Origin: a virus
Virus record (IMG/VR): IMGVR_UViG_3300032088_000004
Location: 1 to 63,841 of that record
Direction: 5' to 3' (one strand)
DNA: 63,841 nt
Shown here: piece by piece, positions 1 to 5,354 of the stretch
Layout of the letters: the number at the start of each line of letters is the position of its first letter
How positions within the stretch are numbered: position 1 is the stretch's first letter
Program-made: the position numbers and the translations under genes
The notes under the pieces: generated by a model
Database searches by the model: none
The model's input: the letters and a program-made list of their open reading frames with translations, nothing else
Told to the model about the DNA's origin: nothing

Positions 1-135
1 TGGACCGGTAGGAGGACCGTCGAACCACATAATATATACAACGTTGTCTCCACCAATGAGTGAGCCTTTGTTGACAGATAGCACAACACCCATATCACCA
101 TCGGCGCGCCAACGAACGAGGTCACCTTTTTTCAC
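1..135 (-). CDS. SH3-like array protein 1 (C-terminus off window)
   Basis: This is the first 45 codons of a gene that runs off the left edge. It starts with GTG behind a TGGAG Shine-Dalgarno site and begins KKGDLVRWRAD, followed by a GVVL strand and a VVYIMWFDG strand. That pattern is typical of a small SH3/KOW-like barrel. The closest relative here is the protein at 3200-3382, which shares GDLVRWRAD and the WFDG..TGP segment. The start overlaps the end of the next array gene by 14 nt. Its function is unknown. Confidence 0.8.
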   Translation of the reverse strand, partial: MKKGDLVRWRADGDMGVVLSVNKGSLIGGDNVVYIMWFDGPPTGP

Positions 136-283
136 TGACTAACTCCAGGGACACTTTGTGTGCGGAAATTACCACTCCATCCATCCTTATCACATCAAAA
201 AACCCGTTATCATTCAAAGTGCTAATGACCACACCGACAGTGCCAGGGTCGTACTTCAACTCAACTAAATCACCGACTTTCAC
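122..283 (-). CDS. SH3-like array protein 2
   Basis: A 53-residue protein with a GTG start. It opens MKVGDLVELKYDPG, has a GVVIS strand and a FFDVIRMDG strand, and ends LELVSEKR. The last seven codons carry the Shine-Dalgarno site and start of the downstream gene, with a 14-nt overlap. It is too short for many gene finders, but the start, spacing and tail match its neighbours exactly. The fold assignment is inferred from the GDLV...GVV...V pattern and the function is unknown. Confidence 0.8.
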   Translation of the reverse strand: MKVGDLVELKYDPGTVGVVISTLNDNGFFDVIRMDGVVISAHKVSLELVSEKR

Positions 284-425
284 TTAACACCTCAATCTGC
301 TTGTTGTCTTCATGTAAATCTTGTTTTGTACCACAGCTCCACAATATTGTATGCCTACCCCAACAGTGCCTTTTAATTACGATACCTACCCAATCCAAAT
401 AATAAACCAAGTCACCGACTTTCAC
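270..425 (-). CDS. SH3-like array protein 3
   Basis: A 51-residue protein with a GTG start, opening MKVGDLVYYLDWVGIVIKR, with a central HTILWSCG strand and the tail IEVLSESR. It overlaps both neighbours by 14 nt, as in the rest of the array. It is among the shortest members, so the variable loops are nearly minimal. No enzymatic motif is visible and its function is unknown. Confidence 0.8.
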   Translation of the reverse strand: MKVGDLVYYLDWVGIVIKRHCWGRHTILWSCGTKQDLHEDNKQIEVLSESR

Positions 426-600
426 TCACTACCTCCAGTGCTTTATAGCTCCAAAGCCTTTTGCCTTGGGATGTCAGAACATGAACATCCGGGTTCAAGA
501 AAGGGCACTCATCATAACTCGGACAGTTGCCAGCATAGCCAATGCCTGTCACGATGCCTGTGTGTCCTTGTCCGTTTCTAACTAAATCACCGACTTTCAC
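412..600 (-). CDS. SH3-like array protein 4
   Basis: A 62-residue protein with a GTG start. It opens MKVGDLVRNGQGHTGIVTG and ends ALEVVSESR. It is nearly identical (57 of 62 residues) to the protein at 2093-2281, about 1.7 kb away, and more distantly related to 3028-3213. This subfamily has a longer central loop with two cysteines (NCPSYDEC) and a GKRLW strand. The near-identical but non-adjacent copies point to recent recombination within the array. Confidence 0.85.
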   Translation of the reverse strand: MKVGDLVRNGQGHTGIVTGIGYAGNCPSYDECPFLNPDVHVLTSQGKRLWSYKALEVVSESR

Positions 601-748
601 TGATTAACTCCACTTGATATTGCCAAAGGTGGTTTACCTCTCCACCTATTATCACACGGAGGTGACCATTCAATGAAATCTCTACTACAACACCAATGTG
701 TTTATGCTTGATAAAGCCGACACACCTAACCAAGTCACCGACTTTCAT
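587..748 (-). CDS. SH3-like array protein 5
   Basis: A 53-residue protein with an ATG start. It opens MKVGDLVRCVGFIKH, continues IGVVVEISLNGHLRVII and ends VELISESR. It is a paralogue of the protein at 1245-1406 (42 of 53 residues identical), three genes further along. The alternation of GVV and LRVI strands fits a five-stranded barrel. It overlaps both neighbours by 14 nt. Its function is unknown. Confidence 0.8.
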   Translation of the reverse strand: MKVGDLVRCVGFIKHKHIGVVVEISLNGHLRVIIGGEVNHLWQYQVELISESR

Positions 749-929
749 TGACTATTCTCAAGCTACTTTCCGAAGCAGTGCCAATTCCACCGTGTTGCCA
801 CAGTATTCTATACTCAGGGCTATCATATCTGTTGATAAGAAAGTCAACACTGAACCCAAGAATAATTCCAACAGGTTTCTTTTTTTCCTTTGCTGGCAGT
901 GCTATACAGACTAAATCACCGACTTTCAC
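735..929 (-). CDS. SH3-like array protein 6
   Basis: A 64-residue protein. I chose the GTG at 927-929 because it sits in the conserved junction behind GGAGG. A longer frame reading upstream to 974 only runs through the coding region of the neighbour. It has a lysine-rich loop (AKEKKKP) before the GIILGF strand, a YRILWQHGG strand and the tail LRIVNESR. It is a divergent member without a close paralogue in the window. Confidence 0.8.
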   Translation of the reverse strand: MKVGDLVCIALPAKEKKKPVGIILGFSVDFLINRYDSPEYRILWQHGGIGTASESSLRIVNESR

Positions 930-1116
930 TGATAACCTCCAAGTGGTCCGGTAATGCGGTTTCTTTGATGCCATTTTGCCATAAGACTATCACCCTATCA
1001 GGTACGAAACTGAGACGCACAAGGTCATTTGATACGACTAGTCCCAGTCGCCAATGAGGTGGGTATACGTCAGCAGCGAGTGGCAGATTGATTCTCACTA
1101 AATCACCGACTTTCAC
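916..1116 (-). CDS. SH3-like array protein 7
   Basis: A 66-residue protein with a GTG start, opening MKVGDLVRINLPLAAD, with strands LGLVVS and DRVIVLWQNG and the canonical tail HLEVISESR. The VLWQNG strand recurs in several members and is probably the conserved barrel core. Both ends overlap the neighbours by 14 nt. Confidence 0.82.
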   Translation of the reverse strand: MKVGDLVRINLPLAADVYPPHWRLGLVVSNDLVRLSFVPDRVIVLWQNGIKETALPDHLEVISESR

Positions 1117-1258
1117 TGATTACCTCCATATCATCTCTATGAACACGATATTCCCCATCAGGAAATAAAACATAAAACCCGAAAGGAACAACCTTAGTGA
1201 TAATACCAAGTGTTAACTGGGGTTGACTTACCTGTCTCACCAAGTCACCGACTTTCAC
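1103..1258 (-). CDS. SH3-like array protein 8
   Basis: A 51-residue protein with a GTG start, opening MKVGDLVRQVSQPQ, with strands LGIITKVV and GFYVLFPDGEYRV and the tail MEVISESR. It is a compact member whose length is close to the minimum for an SH3-like barrel. It is coupled to both neighbours by the 14-nt overlap. Confidence 0.8.
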   Translation of the reverse strand: MKVGDLVRQVSQPQLTLGIITKVVPFGFYVLFPDGEYRVHRDDMEVISESR

Positions 1259-1406
1259 TGATTACCTCCATTTGATATTGCCAAAGATGGTTTACCTCTC
1301 CGTCTATTAACACACGGAGGTGGCCATTCACTGAAATCTCCATTACAACACCAATGTTCTCGTGTTCGATAAAACCAATACATTTAACCAAATCACCGAC
1401 TTTCAT
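1245..1406 (-). CDS. SH3-like array protein 9
   Basis: A 53-residue protein with an ATG start and about 79% identity to the member at 587-748. Differences cluster at exposed-looking positions (K/E, K/E, H/N), while the GHLRV and GEVNHLWQYQ segments are unchanged. This suggests surface diversification on a fixed core. The tail is MEVISESR. Confidence 0.8.
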   Translation of the reverse strand: MKVGDLVKCIGFIEHENIGVVMEISVNGHLRVLIDGEVNHLWQYQMEVISESR

Positions 1407-1551
1407 TTTTTAGCCTCACACTTTGACATGGTATTGGTGTAGCCTCATCATGCCACATAACCATCACATCACATCCAAAACTGCCGAAGGCACCGACTTC
1501 AACAATAATGCCCACTGAACCACGAAAAGATACCAAATCACCGACTTTCAC
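1393..1551 (-). CDS. SH3-like array protein 10
   Basis: A 52-residue protein with a GTG start, opening MKVGDLVSFRGSVGIIVEVG, with a CDVMVMWHDE strand. Its tail is RLKNESR, so only the last four residues match the consensus. The DNA here lacks a GGAGG: the next gene starts with ATG after AGGCTAAAAA, so its ribosome-binding site is weaker than elsewhere. Confidence 0.78.
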   Translation of the reverse strand: MKVGDLVSFRGSVGIIVEVGAFGSFGCDVMVMWHDEATPIPCQSVRLKNESR

Positions 1552-1744
1552 TTATCACCTCAAATTCACCAGGTCGTTCGCGGCGGATGGGGCGGTCTGG
1601 ATACAACACCATGAGCCAGTAACCGTGAAACGCAGGGTTTGGCCCGAGGGGATCAACGTGCTTGCCGGTTACGATTGCAACTGTCCCTACTTGGTGTGGT
1701 TCAATCTTGCCCCAACGCTTCTTAACTAAATCACCGACTTTCAT
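1538..1744 (-). CDS. SH3-like array protein 11
   Basis: A 68-residue protein with an ATG start and the longest member of the array. It opens MKVGDLVKKRWGKIEPHQVG, then AIVTG, a proline-rich loop (DPLGPNPAF) and a WLMVLYPD strand, ending FEVISESR. The extra length sits in the loop between the second and third predicted strands. Confidence 0.8.
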   Translation of the reverse strand: MKVGDLVKKRWGKIEPHQVGTVAIVTGKHVDPLGPNPAFHGYWLMVLYPDRPIRRERPGEFEVISESR

Positions 1745-1922
1745 TTATAACCTCTAGAAATTGTTGCCGGATTGGTCTCACCCATTCGCAATCAAACCAA
1801 TAAACATTCTGCATCAAAAGCCCGTCCTTGCCAGGATAATCATAATCTGAAACAATAATACCTGTCTTTTTAGGATCTAACTTGCCATGATACTTCCACA
1901 TCACTAAATCACCGACTTTCAC
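1731..1922 (-). CDS. SH3-like array protein 12
   Basis: A 63-residue protein with a GTG start, opening MKVGDLVMWKYHGK, with strands TGIIVSDY and VYWFDCEWVRP and the tail FLEVINESR. The WFD strand recalls the WFDG of the members at 1-135 and 3200-3382. It overlaps both neighbours by 14 nt. Confidence 0.8.
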   Translation of the reverse strand: MKVGDLVMWKYHGKLDPKKTGIIVSDYDYPGKDGLLMQNVYWFDCEWVRPIRQQFLEVINESR

Positions 1923-2106
1923 TGATGACCTCCGCTTCCGTTTCCCACAGTGGACCTGTCAAAGTGGGCAATGTTGGAGAGTATGTGCCCCACAAGACCT
2001 TGAACAATCTCCTGCGAGATGAGTACGGTGGGCGAGGAACCTCTGCCAAGACAATGCCAGCTCTTTCCATCCCCCAATTCTCTTTTACCAAGTCACCGAC
2101 TTTCAC
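1909..2106 (-). CDS. SH3-like array protein 13
   Basis: A 65-residue protein with a GTG start, opening MKVGDLVKENWGMERAGIVLAEV, with an arginine-rich loop (SSRRRL), an FKVLWG strand and the tail AEVISESR. The FKVLW strand also occurs in the member at 2334-2519. Confidence 0.8.
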   Translation of the reverse strand: MKVGDLVKENWGMERAGIVLAEVPRPPYSSRRRLFKVLWGTYSPTLPTLTGPLWETEAEVISESR

Positions 2107-2281
2107 TGATCACTTCCAGCGCCTTGTAATTCCACAACCTTTTACCGTGTGCTGTGACGACGTGAACGTCTGGATTTAAGAAAGGACACTCATCATAACT
2201 CGGACAGTTGCCAGCATAGCCAATGCCTGTCACGATGCCTGTGTGCCCTTGTCCGTTCCTAACTAAATCACCGACTTTCAT
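2093..2281 (-). CDS. SH3-like array protein 14, first gene after the internal promoter
   Basis: A 62-residue protein with an ATG start, 57 of 62 residues identical to the member at 412-600. It is the one gene in the array with a true upstream gap, about 50 nt holding a consensus sigma70 promoter and a GGAG site. It can therefore be transcribed and translated without the genes before it. The tail ALEVISESR overlaps the next gene as usual. Confidence 0.85.
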   Translation of the reverse strand: MKVGDLVRNGQGHTGIVTGIGYAGNCPSYDECPFLNPDVHVVTAHGKRLWNYKALEVISESR

Positions 2282-2308
2282 TTGAGTTCTCCATTTCTCT
2301 ATATTATA

Positions 2309-2337
2309 AGTATAACAGGTAAACCACTGAAAGTCAA
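2309..2337 (-). promoter_or_regulatory. sigma70-type promoter inside the SH3 array
   Basis: Reading on the minus strand there is a -35 TTGACT (2332-2337), a 17-bp spacer and a -10 TATACT (2309-2314), about 28 nt before the ATG at 2281. The -35 box overlaps the stop codon of the preceding gene. This splits the array into two transcription units. Confidence 0.8.
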
Positions 2338-2519
2338 GGCTTTTTTTCGCTGAGTAGCTTTAAATCGTAGTCCCAGATGTTGTCTCCAACCTTACCGTTT
2401 TGCCACAATACCTTGAACACTTTATTTAGAGCGGTTGAGTGTGGCACTGAGGCAACAACTATCCCAACCCAGCGTGGGCCGGTTGGGTGGTTGTCTTTCA
2501 CTAGGTCACCGACTTTCAT
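2334..2519 (-). CDS. SH3-like array protein 15, lacking the usual tail
   Basis: A 61-residue protein with an ATG start, opening MKVGDLVKDNHPTGPRWVGIVV, with an FKVLWQNGKVGD strand. It ends LKLLSEKKP instead of EVISESR. It is the last gene of the upstream sub-array and does not overlap the next gene. The loss of the tail exactly where there is no overlap suggests that the tail is imposed by the junction DNA and not by protein function. Confidence 0.82.
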   Translation of the reverse strand: MKVGDLVKDNHPTGPRWVGIVVASVPHSTALNKVFKVLWQNGKVGDNIWDYDLKLLSEKKP

Positions 2520-2706
2520 TGAGAAGCCTCGCGCTTTGCTCTATCTGCCTGCCTAGTGCAATGTACCTGCCATCTGTCATAACGAGCCAGTCATACTCAT
2601 AAGAATCATTCCTTGGCAACTTCTTAACTAAAATAGCAACATAACTTTTCAAGTCAAAATGGTTGCCTACACCGCGAGATAACCTCACCAAATCACCGAC
2701 TTTCAC
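2506..2706 (-). CDS. SH3-like array protein 16
   Basis: A 66-residue protein with a GTG start, opening MKVGDLVRLSRGVGNHFD, with a YVAILVKKL strand, a YDWLVMTDGRYIAL strand and the tail ARLLNESR. There is no close paralogue in the window. It overlaps both neighbours by 14 nt. Confidence 0.8.
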   Translation of the reverse strand: MKVGDLVRLSRGVGNHFDLKSYVAILVKKLPRNDSYEYDWLVMTDGRYIALGRQIEQSARLLNESR

Positions 2707-2887
2707 TGATTACCTCCAACTTAGAGACCACTTCTAGCATCGGCTGACCTAGAAAATGCCCTGACCCTAGATGCTCTTTTGACCAAAGCACATAACAGTG
2801 TGCGGAACCTACCAACGACGTGGAGGTGACAATGCCAGTACCTAACGCCTCAATAGATTGATGCCTCACCAAGTCACCGACCTTCAC
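2693..2887 (-). CDS. SH3-like array protein 17 with a doubled tail
   Basis: A 64-residue protein with a GTG start, opening MKVGDLVRHQSIEALGTGIVTS, with a CYVLWSKEH strand. The C-terminus reads LEVVSKLEVISESR, so the tail motif appears one and a half times. This looks like the scar of a past junction within the gene. Confidence 0.8.
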   Translation of the reverse strand: MKVGDLVRHQSIEALGTGIVTSTSLVGSAHCYVLWSKEHLGSGHFLGQPMLEVVSKLEVISESR

Positions 2888-3041
2888 TGACTAACTCCAA
2901 CAAATTTTTGTCCATATTGTATTGAGTGTTGGTGTCAAAGAAGAGGACCATACACCTGTCGCTCTTCAGGTCATGAGTTATAATACCAAAACGCGGGGAA
3001 GACCAGCGCGGTGTTTGTTTCACCAAATCACCGACTTTCAC
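2874..3041 (-). CDS. SH3-like array protein 18
   Basis: A 55-residue protein. I placed the start at the GTG in the junction (3039-3041), behind GGAGG. The frame stays open upstream to 3113 but without a matching start site. It opens MKVGDLVKQTPRWSS, has strands FGIITHDL and RCMVLFFD and the tail LELVSEGR. Confidence 0.8.
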   Translation of the reverse strand: MKVGDLVKQTPRWSSPRFGIITHDLKSDRCMVLFFDTNTQYNMDKNLLELVSEGR

Positions 3042-3213
3042 TGACAACCTCCATTGCTTGAGCGCTCCAGATTCTCTTGCCCTGAGGGGTCGCGACAACC
3101 ATAAAGGGACCACAAAGGTTGAGGTCGTAAATACTCTGGCTGTCGGTATAATCGAGACCCACCACTATACCAGTATCTCCGCGCTGATTTCTCACTAGAT
3201 CACCGACCTTCAC
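3028..3213 (-). CDS. SH3-like array protein 19
   Basis: A 61-residue protein with a GTG start at the junction. It is a third, more diverged copy of the 412-600 / 2093-2281 subfamily: it shares MKVGDLVRN, G.TGIV.G and QGKR.W, but the central loop has changed (a single cysteine). The tail is MEVVSESR. Comparing the three copies shows which loop evolves fastest. Confidence 0.8.
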   Translation of the reverse strand: MKVGDLVRNQRGDTGIVVGLDYTDSQSIYDLNLCGPFMVVATPQGKRIWSAQAMEVVSESR

Positions 3214-3382
3214 TAACCAACTCCAATTCATCATGATCGTTTTCTATCGGTCCGGTGGTGTTACCATCAAACCAAAGCACATAAACGATAGAACTTCCAG
3301 TAATCTTGCTGACGATTCGCGTCTGTAGAACAATGCCCATTCCATCATCGGCGCGCCATCGCACTAGGTCACCTGCCTTCAT
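3200..3382 (-). CDS. SH3-like array protein 20
   Basis: A 60-residue protein with an ATG start, opening MKAGDLVRWRADDGMGIVL, with a VYVLWFDGNTTGP strand and the tail LELVSEGR. It is the close relative of the partial gene at 1-135, so the same subfamily sits at both ends of the visible array. Its start overlaps the previous gene by only 4 nt (ATGA). Confidence 0.82.
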   Translation of the reverse strand: MKAGDLVRWRADDGMGIVLQTRIVSKITGSSIVYVLWFDGNTTGPIENDHDELELVSEGR

Positions 3383-3546
3383 GGCACGATCTTTCTCATT
3401 AAATCGTCAGACCAATGCTCTCTCTTGCCTGTGTGTTGGTCCACAAGAATGTGCCAATACTTAGTCACTTCAACAATAATTCCGTAACCCATTACCTCAC
3501 CTGAAGCGGCGCGGTATTGGACATAATCACCCACGTCTATGTTCAC
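3379..3546 (-). CDS. SH3-like array protein 21, divergent
   Basis: A 55-residue protein with a GTG start after GGAGGTTATCA. It opens MNIDVGDYVQYRAASG, so it has an extra residue and a changed N-terminus, followed by GYGIIVEVT and WHILVD strands. It ends LMRKIVP with a 4-nt ATGA overlap and has no EVISESR tail. It is clearly related but has left the standard junction format on its downstream side. Confidence 0.78.
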   Translation of the reverse strand: MNIDVGDYVQYRAASGEVMGYGIIVEVTKYWHILVDQHTGKREHWSDDLMRKIVP

Positions 3547-3694
3547 TGATAACCTCCACTGACCGTTCGTGAGTAAAAACGATTACTCCGTCAGATCTCA
3601 AGACATCAAGATAACCGTTGCCTGTGAGTAGACTCGCGATCACACCTATCAAACTGTGATTACGCCTGTGCCTCACCAAATCACCTATCTTCAT
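3527..3694 (-). CDS. SH3-like array protein 22, first gene of the array
   Basis: A 55-residue protein. I chose the ATG at 3692-3694 (MKIGDLVRHRR) because it matches the family start. The frame is open further upstream to a TTG at 3757. It has strands IGVIASLL and LDVLRSDGVIVF and ends VEVISEHRRG, two residues beyond the consensus because the next gene starts differently (20-nt overlap). It overlaps the small membrane protein upstream by 14 nt. Confidence 0.75.
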   Translation of the reverse strand: MKIGDLVRHRRNHSLIGVIASLLTGNGYLDVLRSDGVIVFTHERSVEVISEHRRG

Positions 3695-3848
3695 TTCTTC
3701 CATAAAGTTCATCCAATTTCTTTTTTTGGTCAACGCGGCGAATAACTTCTCTGACAAAATCTTCCTTCTGGCTTTGAAGGATTGCAGCCTTGATTCTGTT
3801 CCGCAAAAACAGAATCGCGAGAATTAAAAAGATAAATCCAAATTCCAT
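3681..3848 (-). CDS. Small predicted membrane protein at the head of the array
   Basis: A 55-residue protein with an ATG start. The first 15 residues (MEFGFIFLILAILFL) form one predicted membrane helix. They are followed by a charged stretch (RRVDQKKKLDELYGRNEDR) likely to face the cytoplasm. Its last codons overlap the start of the first SH3-like gene by 14 nt, in the same layout as the array. A consensus promoter ends about 7 nt upstream of the ATG, so a transcript from it would be leaderless or nearly so. Confidence 0.6.
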   Translation of the reverse strand: MEFGFIFLILAILFLRNRIKAAILQSQKEDFVREVIRRVDQKKKLDELYGRNEDR

Positions 3849-3854
3849 AATACT

Positions 3855-3883
3855 ATTCTACCTTATTATCTTAGTAATGTCAA
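3855..3883 (-). promoter_or_regulatory. sigma70-type promoter at the head of the SH3 array
   Basis: Reading on the minus strand: -35 TTGACA (3878-3883), 17-bp spacer, -10 TAGAAT (3855-3860). The expected transcription start is close to 3848, at the ATG of the small membrane protein. It lies inside the last codons of the 3858-4061 gene. Confidence 0.75.
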
Positions 3884-4061
3884 TAACTTTTTCTTGTGAT
3901 TTTGGCACTTCTTCTATCTCTTGACAGTGGTACCATCCTGATTTGGTGGAGTCTCTGAATCGTAGCTCCACTAGCCAACGGGCGATGGAGACGCAGATAC
4001 ACTTTTCTTTGTGGCGGGTTGACCAGTAGGTCTTATTGCATTTTACTTGCTTTGATTTCAC
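3858..4061 (-). CDS. Small hypothetical protein
   Basis: A 67-residue, lysine- and cysteine-containing protein (MKSKQVKCNKTYW, later CICVSIARWLVELRF, then GWYHCQEIEEV). The alternating hydrophobic strands and a tryptophan-rich segment are compatible with another SH3-like barrel, but the MKVGDLV signature is absent. The start is a GTG with only a weak ribosome-binding site. It directly follows 4069-4317 and precedes the array. Confidence 0.55.
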   Translation of the reverse strand: MKSKQVKCNKTYWSTRHKEKCICVSIARWLVELRFRDSTKSGWYHCQEIEEVPKSQEKVIDITKIIR

Positions 4062-4068
4062 GTAATAA

Positions 4069-4317
4069 TTAGTATGTGTATTCTAAAGTTTTGACGTGCT
4101 CTATGAACTTTCTATACTTGCTAGGGATGTATCCTGGCTTGTTTACCATTTCAAATTGTTCTTCTTTTAGCTCGGCCCACTCGCCGTTGCAAGGGAACCA
4201 AACAAGGTACTTGTCGTTTGCTTCACTAAACTTAATGAAGCAGCCTTCTTCTCCGTTGATGTTCTTCTCGAATAAATCATAATCGTCAATGCAACGTACT
4301 GCTTCACCCCTTTTCAT
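4069..4317 (-). CDS. Small SH3-like protein outside the array
   Basis: An 82-residue protein opening MKRGEAVRCIDD, with EEGCFIKF, DKYLVWFPCNGEW and EEQFEMV segments. These align in order with GDLV, GIV, VLW and LEV of the array proteins. A C-terminal extension of about 25 residues is basic. The ATG overlaps the stop of the preceding gene by 1-2 nt. It probably belongs to the same broad fold family, but this rests on pattern matching only. Confidence 0.6.
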   Translation of the reverse strand: MKRGEAVRCIDDYDLFEKNINGEEGCFIKFSEANDKYLVWFPCNGEWAELKEEQFEMVNKPGYIPSKYRKFIEHVKTLEYTY

Positions 4318-4595
4318 CAGGGCTCCTTACGAATAAGCTGGTTTCTTCTGAGAGAGTCAGTAATGACTTGAGCCATTGAGAGTCTGTCGTTTTCGTCGTC
4401 ACAACAATATTGTTCATTATTCTCTAGGGCCTCTCTAATTGCAACGAAAGTTTTCTCGTATGAGTCGACAGCTTCCGCTATTGTTTTGGTGTTCAGATTG
4501 TCTGTTTCATGGAACTCAGATGTTCGATACTCTTCCTCAATTATCGTTTTCAAATGTCTCCCATTCCTTATTTTTGTCACGTTGTCCAAAGACAC
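4317..4595 (-). CDS. Hypothetical acidic helical protein
   Basis: A 92-residue protein, mostly helical and acidic, with no recognised domain. I placed the start at the GTG (4593-4595) with AAGGAAG upstream; this overlaps the preceding gene by about 59 nt. A later in-frame start is possible. It is flanked by SH3-like small genes on both sides. Confidence 0.5.
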   Translation of the reverse strand: MSLDNVTKIRNGRHLKTIIEEEYRTSEFHETDNLNTKTIAEAVDSYEKTFVAIREALENNEQYCCDDENDRLSMAQVITDSLRRNQLIRKEP

Positions 4596-4782
4596 AATTA
4601 TCTTCCTTTCTTAGCTCAAATGATTTGAGTCTTCTTATCTTACCTTTTCCGTATCCATTTGTCAATAAAACATTAAACAAACTTTCACCAACAAAACCAA
4701 CGATAACTCCTCGTATCTTTGTGGCGTGTCCTAATGGCCTATCAAGTAAAATGACTCGGTCTCCCTTCTCAAAGTCGTCCAT
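4537..4782 (-). CDS. Small SH3-like protein outside the array
   Basis: An 81-residue protein opening MDDFEKGDRVILLDRP, then IRGVIVGFVG, LFNVLLTNG and a lysine/arginine stretch. The KGDRV...GVIV...NVLL order resembles the array proteins and other SH3/KOW-type barrels. It lies two genes upstream of the array, after thymidine kinase. Its function is unknown. Confidence 0.6.
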   Translation of the reverse strand: MDDFEKGDRVILLDRPLGHATKIRGVIVGFVGESLFNVLLTNGYGKGKIRRLKSFELRKEDNCVFGQRDKNKEWETFENDN

Positions 4783-4801
4783 ACTTTAAATAGGGTGCTG
4801 A

Positions 4802-5353
4802 TTAACTTTCTAACATAAGCGAGTGTTTGTAACACACAGGCTGATACGATTCTGCGCCGCCCACTAACACTTCTTTGTCTTCCTTGCACAACCTCTCAGT
4901 ATAGTAGGCATCCCTGCTGCACTTGTAGCACACAGCAGGGCAAACCTCTATACTTGTTGCCCACGGCATTAGCTCTTTTACTTCTTCAAACGCAGTGTAT
5001 CCTGTAGGTTGAGAAGATAGCTGTAGGGTGGACGCTAATATTGTTTTACCTTTTTTGAAGAGAGTGAGCAACGCTTGGGCAGACCCAGGGATCATGAACA
5101 TCTCGTCAACGGCTACAACGTCGACGTTGCGAGCCTTTTTAAGAATCTCCGAACCCGTGGACACTAAGACTGAGTTATGAGTCTGTCCCTTATGCGTTAC
5201 CACCTTACCATCAGAATATCTCTTGTCTATGTTCGGTTTGAACAGAATTGTTTTCCTGTTCTGATAAGAAAAGCGCTCAAGAGCTGCTAACATCTTGGTC
5301 GTCTTACCTCCGAACATTGGTCCTGTAAAGATTTTTACTTCTGGTCTTTTCAT
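4802..5353 (-). CDS. tdk: Thymidine kinase
   Basis: A 183-residue type II thymidine kinase that phosphorylates thymidine to dTMP for phage DNA synthesis. I chose the ATG giving MKRPEVKIFTGPMFGGKTTK, because the Walker A motif (GPMFGGKT) sits near the N-terminus as in the family; the frame stays open upstream but overlaps another gene. A Walker B-like segment (VVAVDEMFMI) and the C-terminal zinc-binding cysteines (CYKC near residue 142, PVCYKH near the end) are present. It follows the 5355-5843 gene by one base, so the two are probably co-translated. Confidence 0.93.
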   Translation of the reverse strand: MKRPEVKIFTGPMFGGKTTKMLAALERFSYQNRKTILFKPNIDKRYSDGKVVTHKGQTHNSVLVSTGSEILKKARNVDVVAVDEMFMIPGSAQALLTLFKKGKTILASTLQLSSQPTGYTAFEEVKELMPWATSIEVCPAVCYKCSRDAYYTERLCKEDKEVLVGGAESYQPVCYKHSLMLES

Positions 5354-5354
5354 T

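Larger units (their letters stand above)
109..3700 (-). repeat. Array of about 30-bp dual-coding junction repeats
   Basis: A conserved element recurs at almost every gene junction, near 135, 283, 425, 600, 748, 929, 1116, 1258, 1406, 1551, 1744, 1922, 2106, 2281, 2519, 2706, 2887, 3041, 3213 and 3694. On the minus strand its core reads GGAGGTAATCAGTGAAAGTC followed by GGTGAYTTRGT. In one frame it encodes EVISESR and a stop. In the next frame it supplies the Shine-Dalgarno site, a GTG/ATG start and KVGDLV. Between repeats lie about 120-170 bp of highly variable sequence. The repeats would be ideal substrates for homologous recombination that adds, drops or reorders whole genes. Confidence 0.9.

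Noticed and set aside
735-974. Longer versions of some array proteins with 15-20 extra N-terminal residues
   Set aside because: The extra residues are only the upstream neighbour's coding sequence read in another frame. The conserved GTG/ATG with GGAGG at the junction gives the family start.
109-3700. Regularly spaced direct repeats resembling a CRISPR array
   Set aside because: The repeats lie about 150-200 bp apart, the sequence between them is always an open coding frame of the same family, and each repeat contains a ribosome-binding site and start codon. This is a gene array, not a CRISPR.
4783-4800. CCTATTTAAAG as another copy of the late motif
   Set aside because: It lacks the leading AA and the following T/C. 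The downstream genes look early, so I did not count it.
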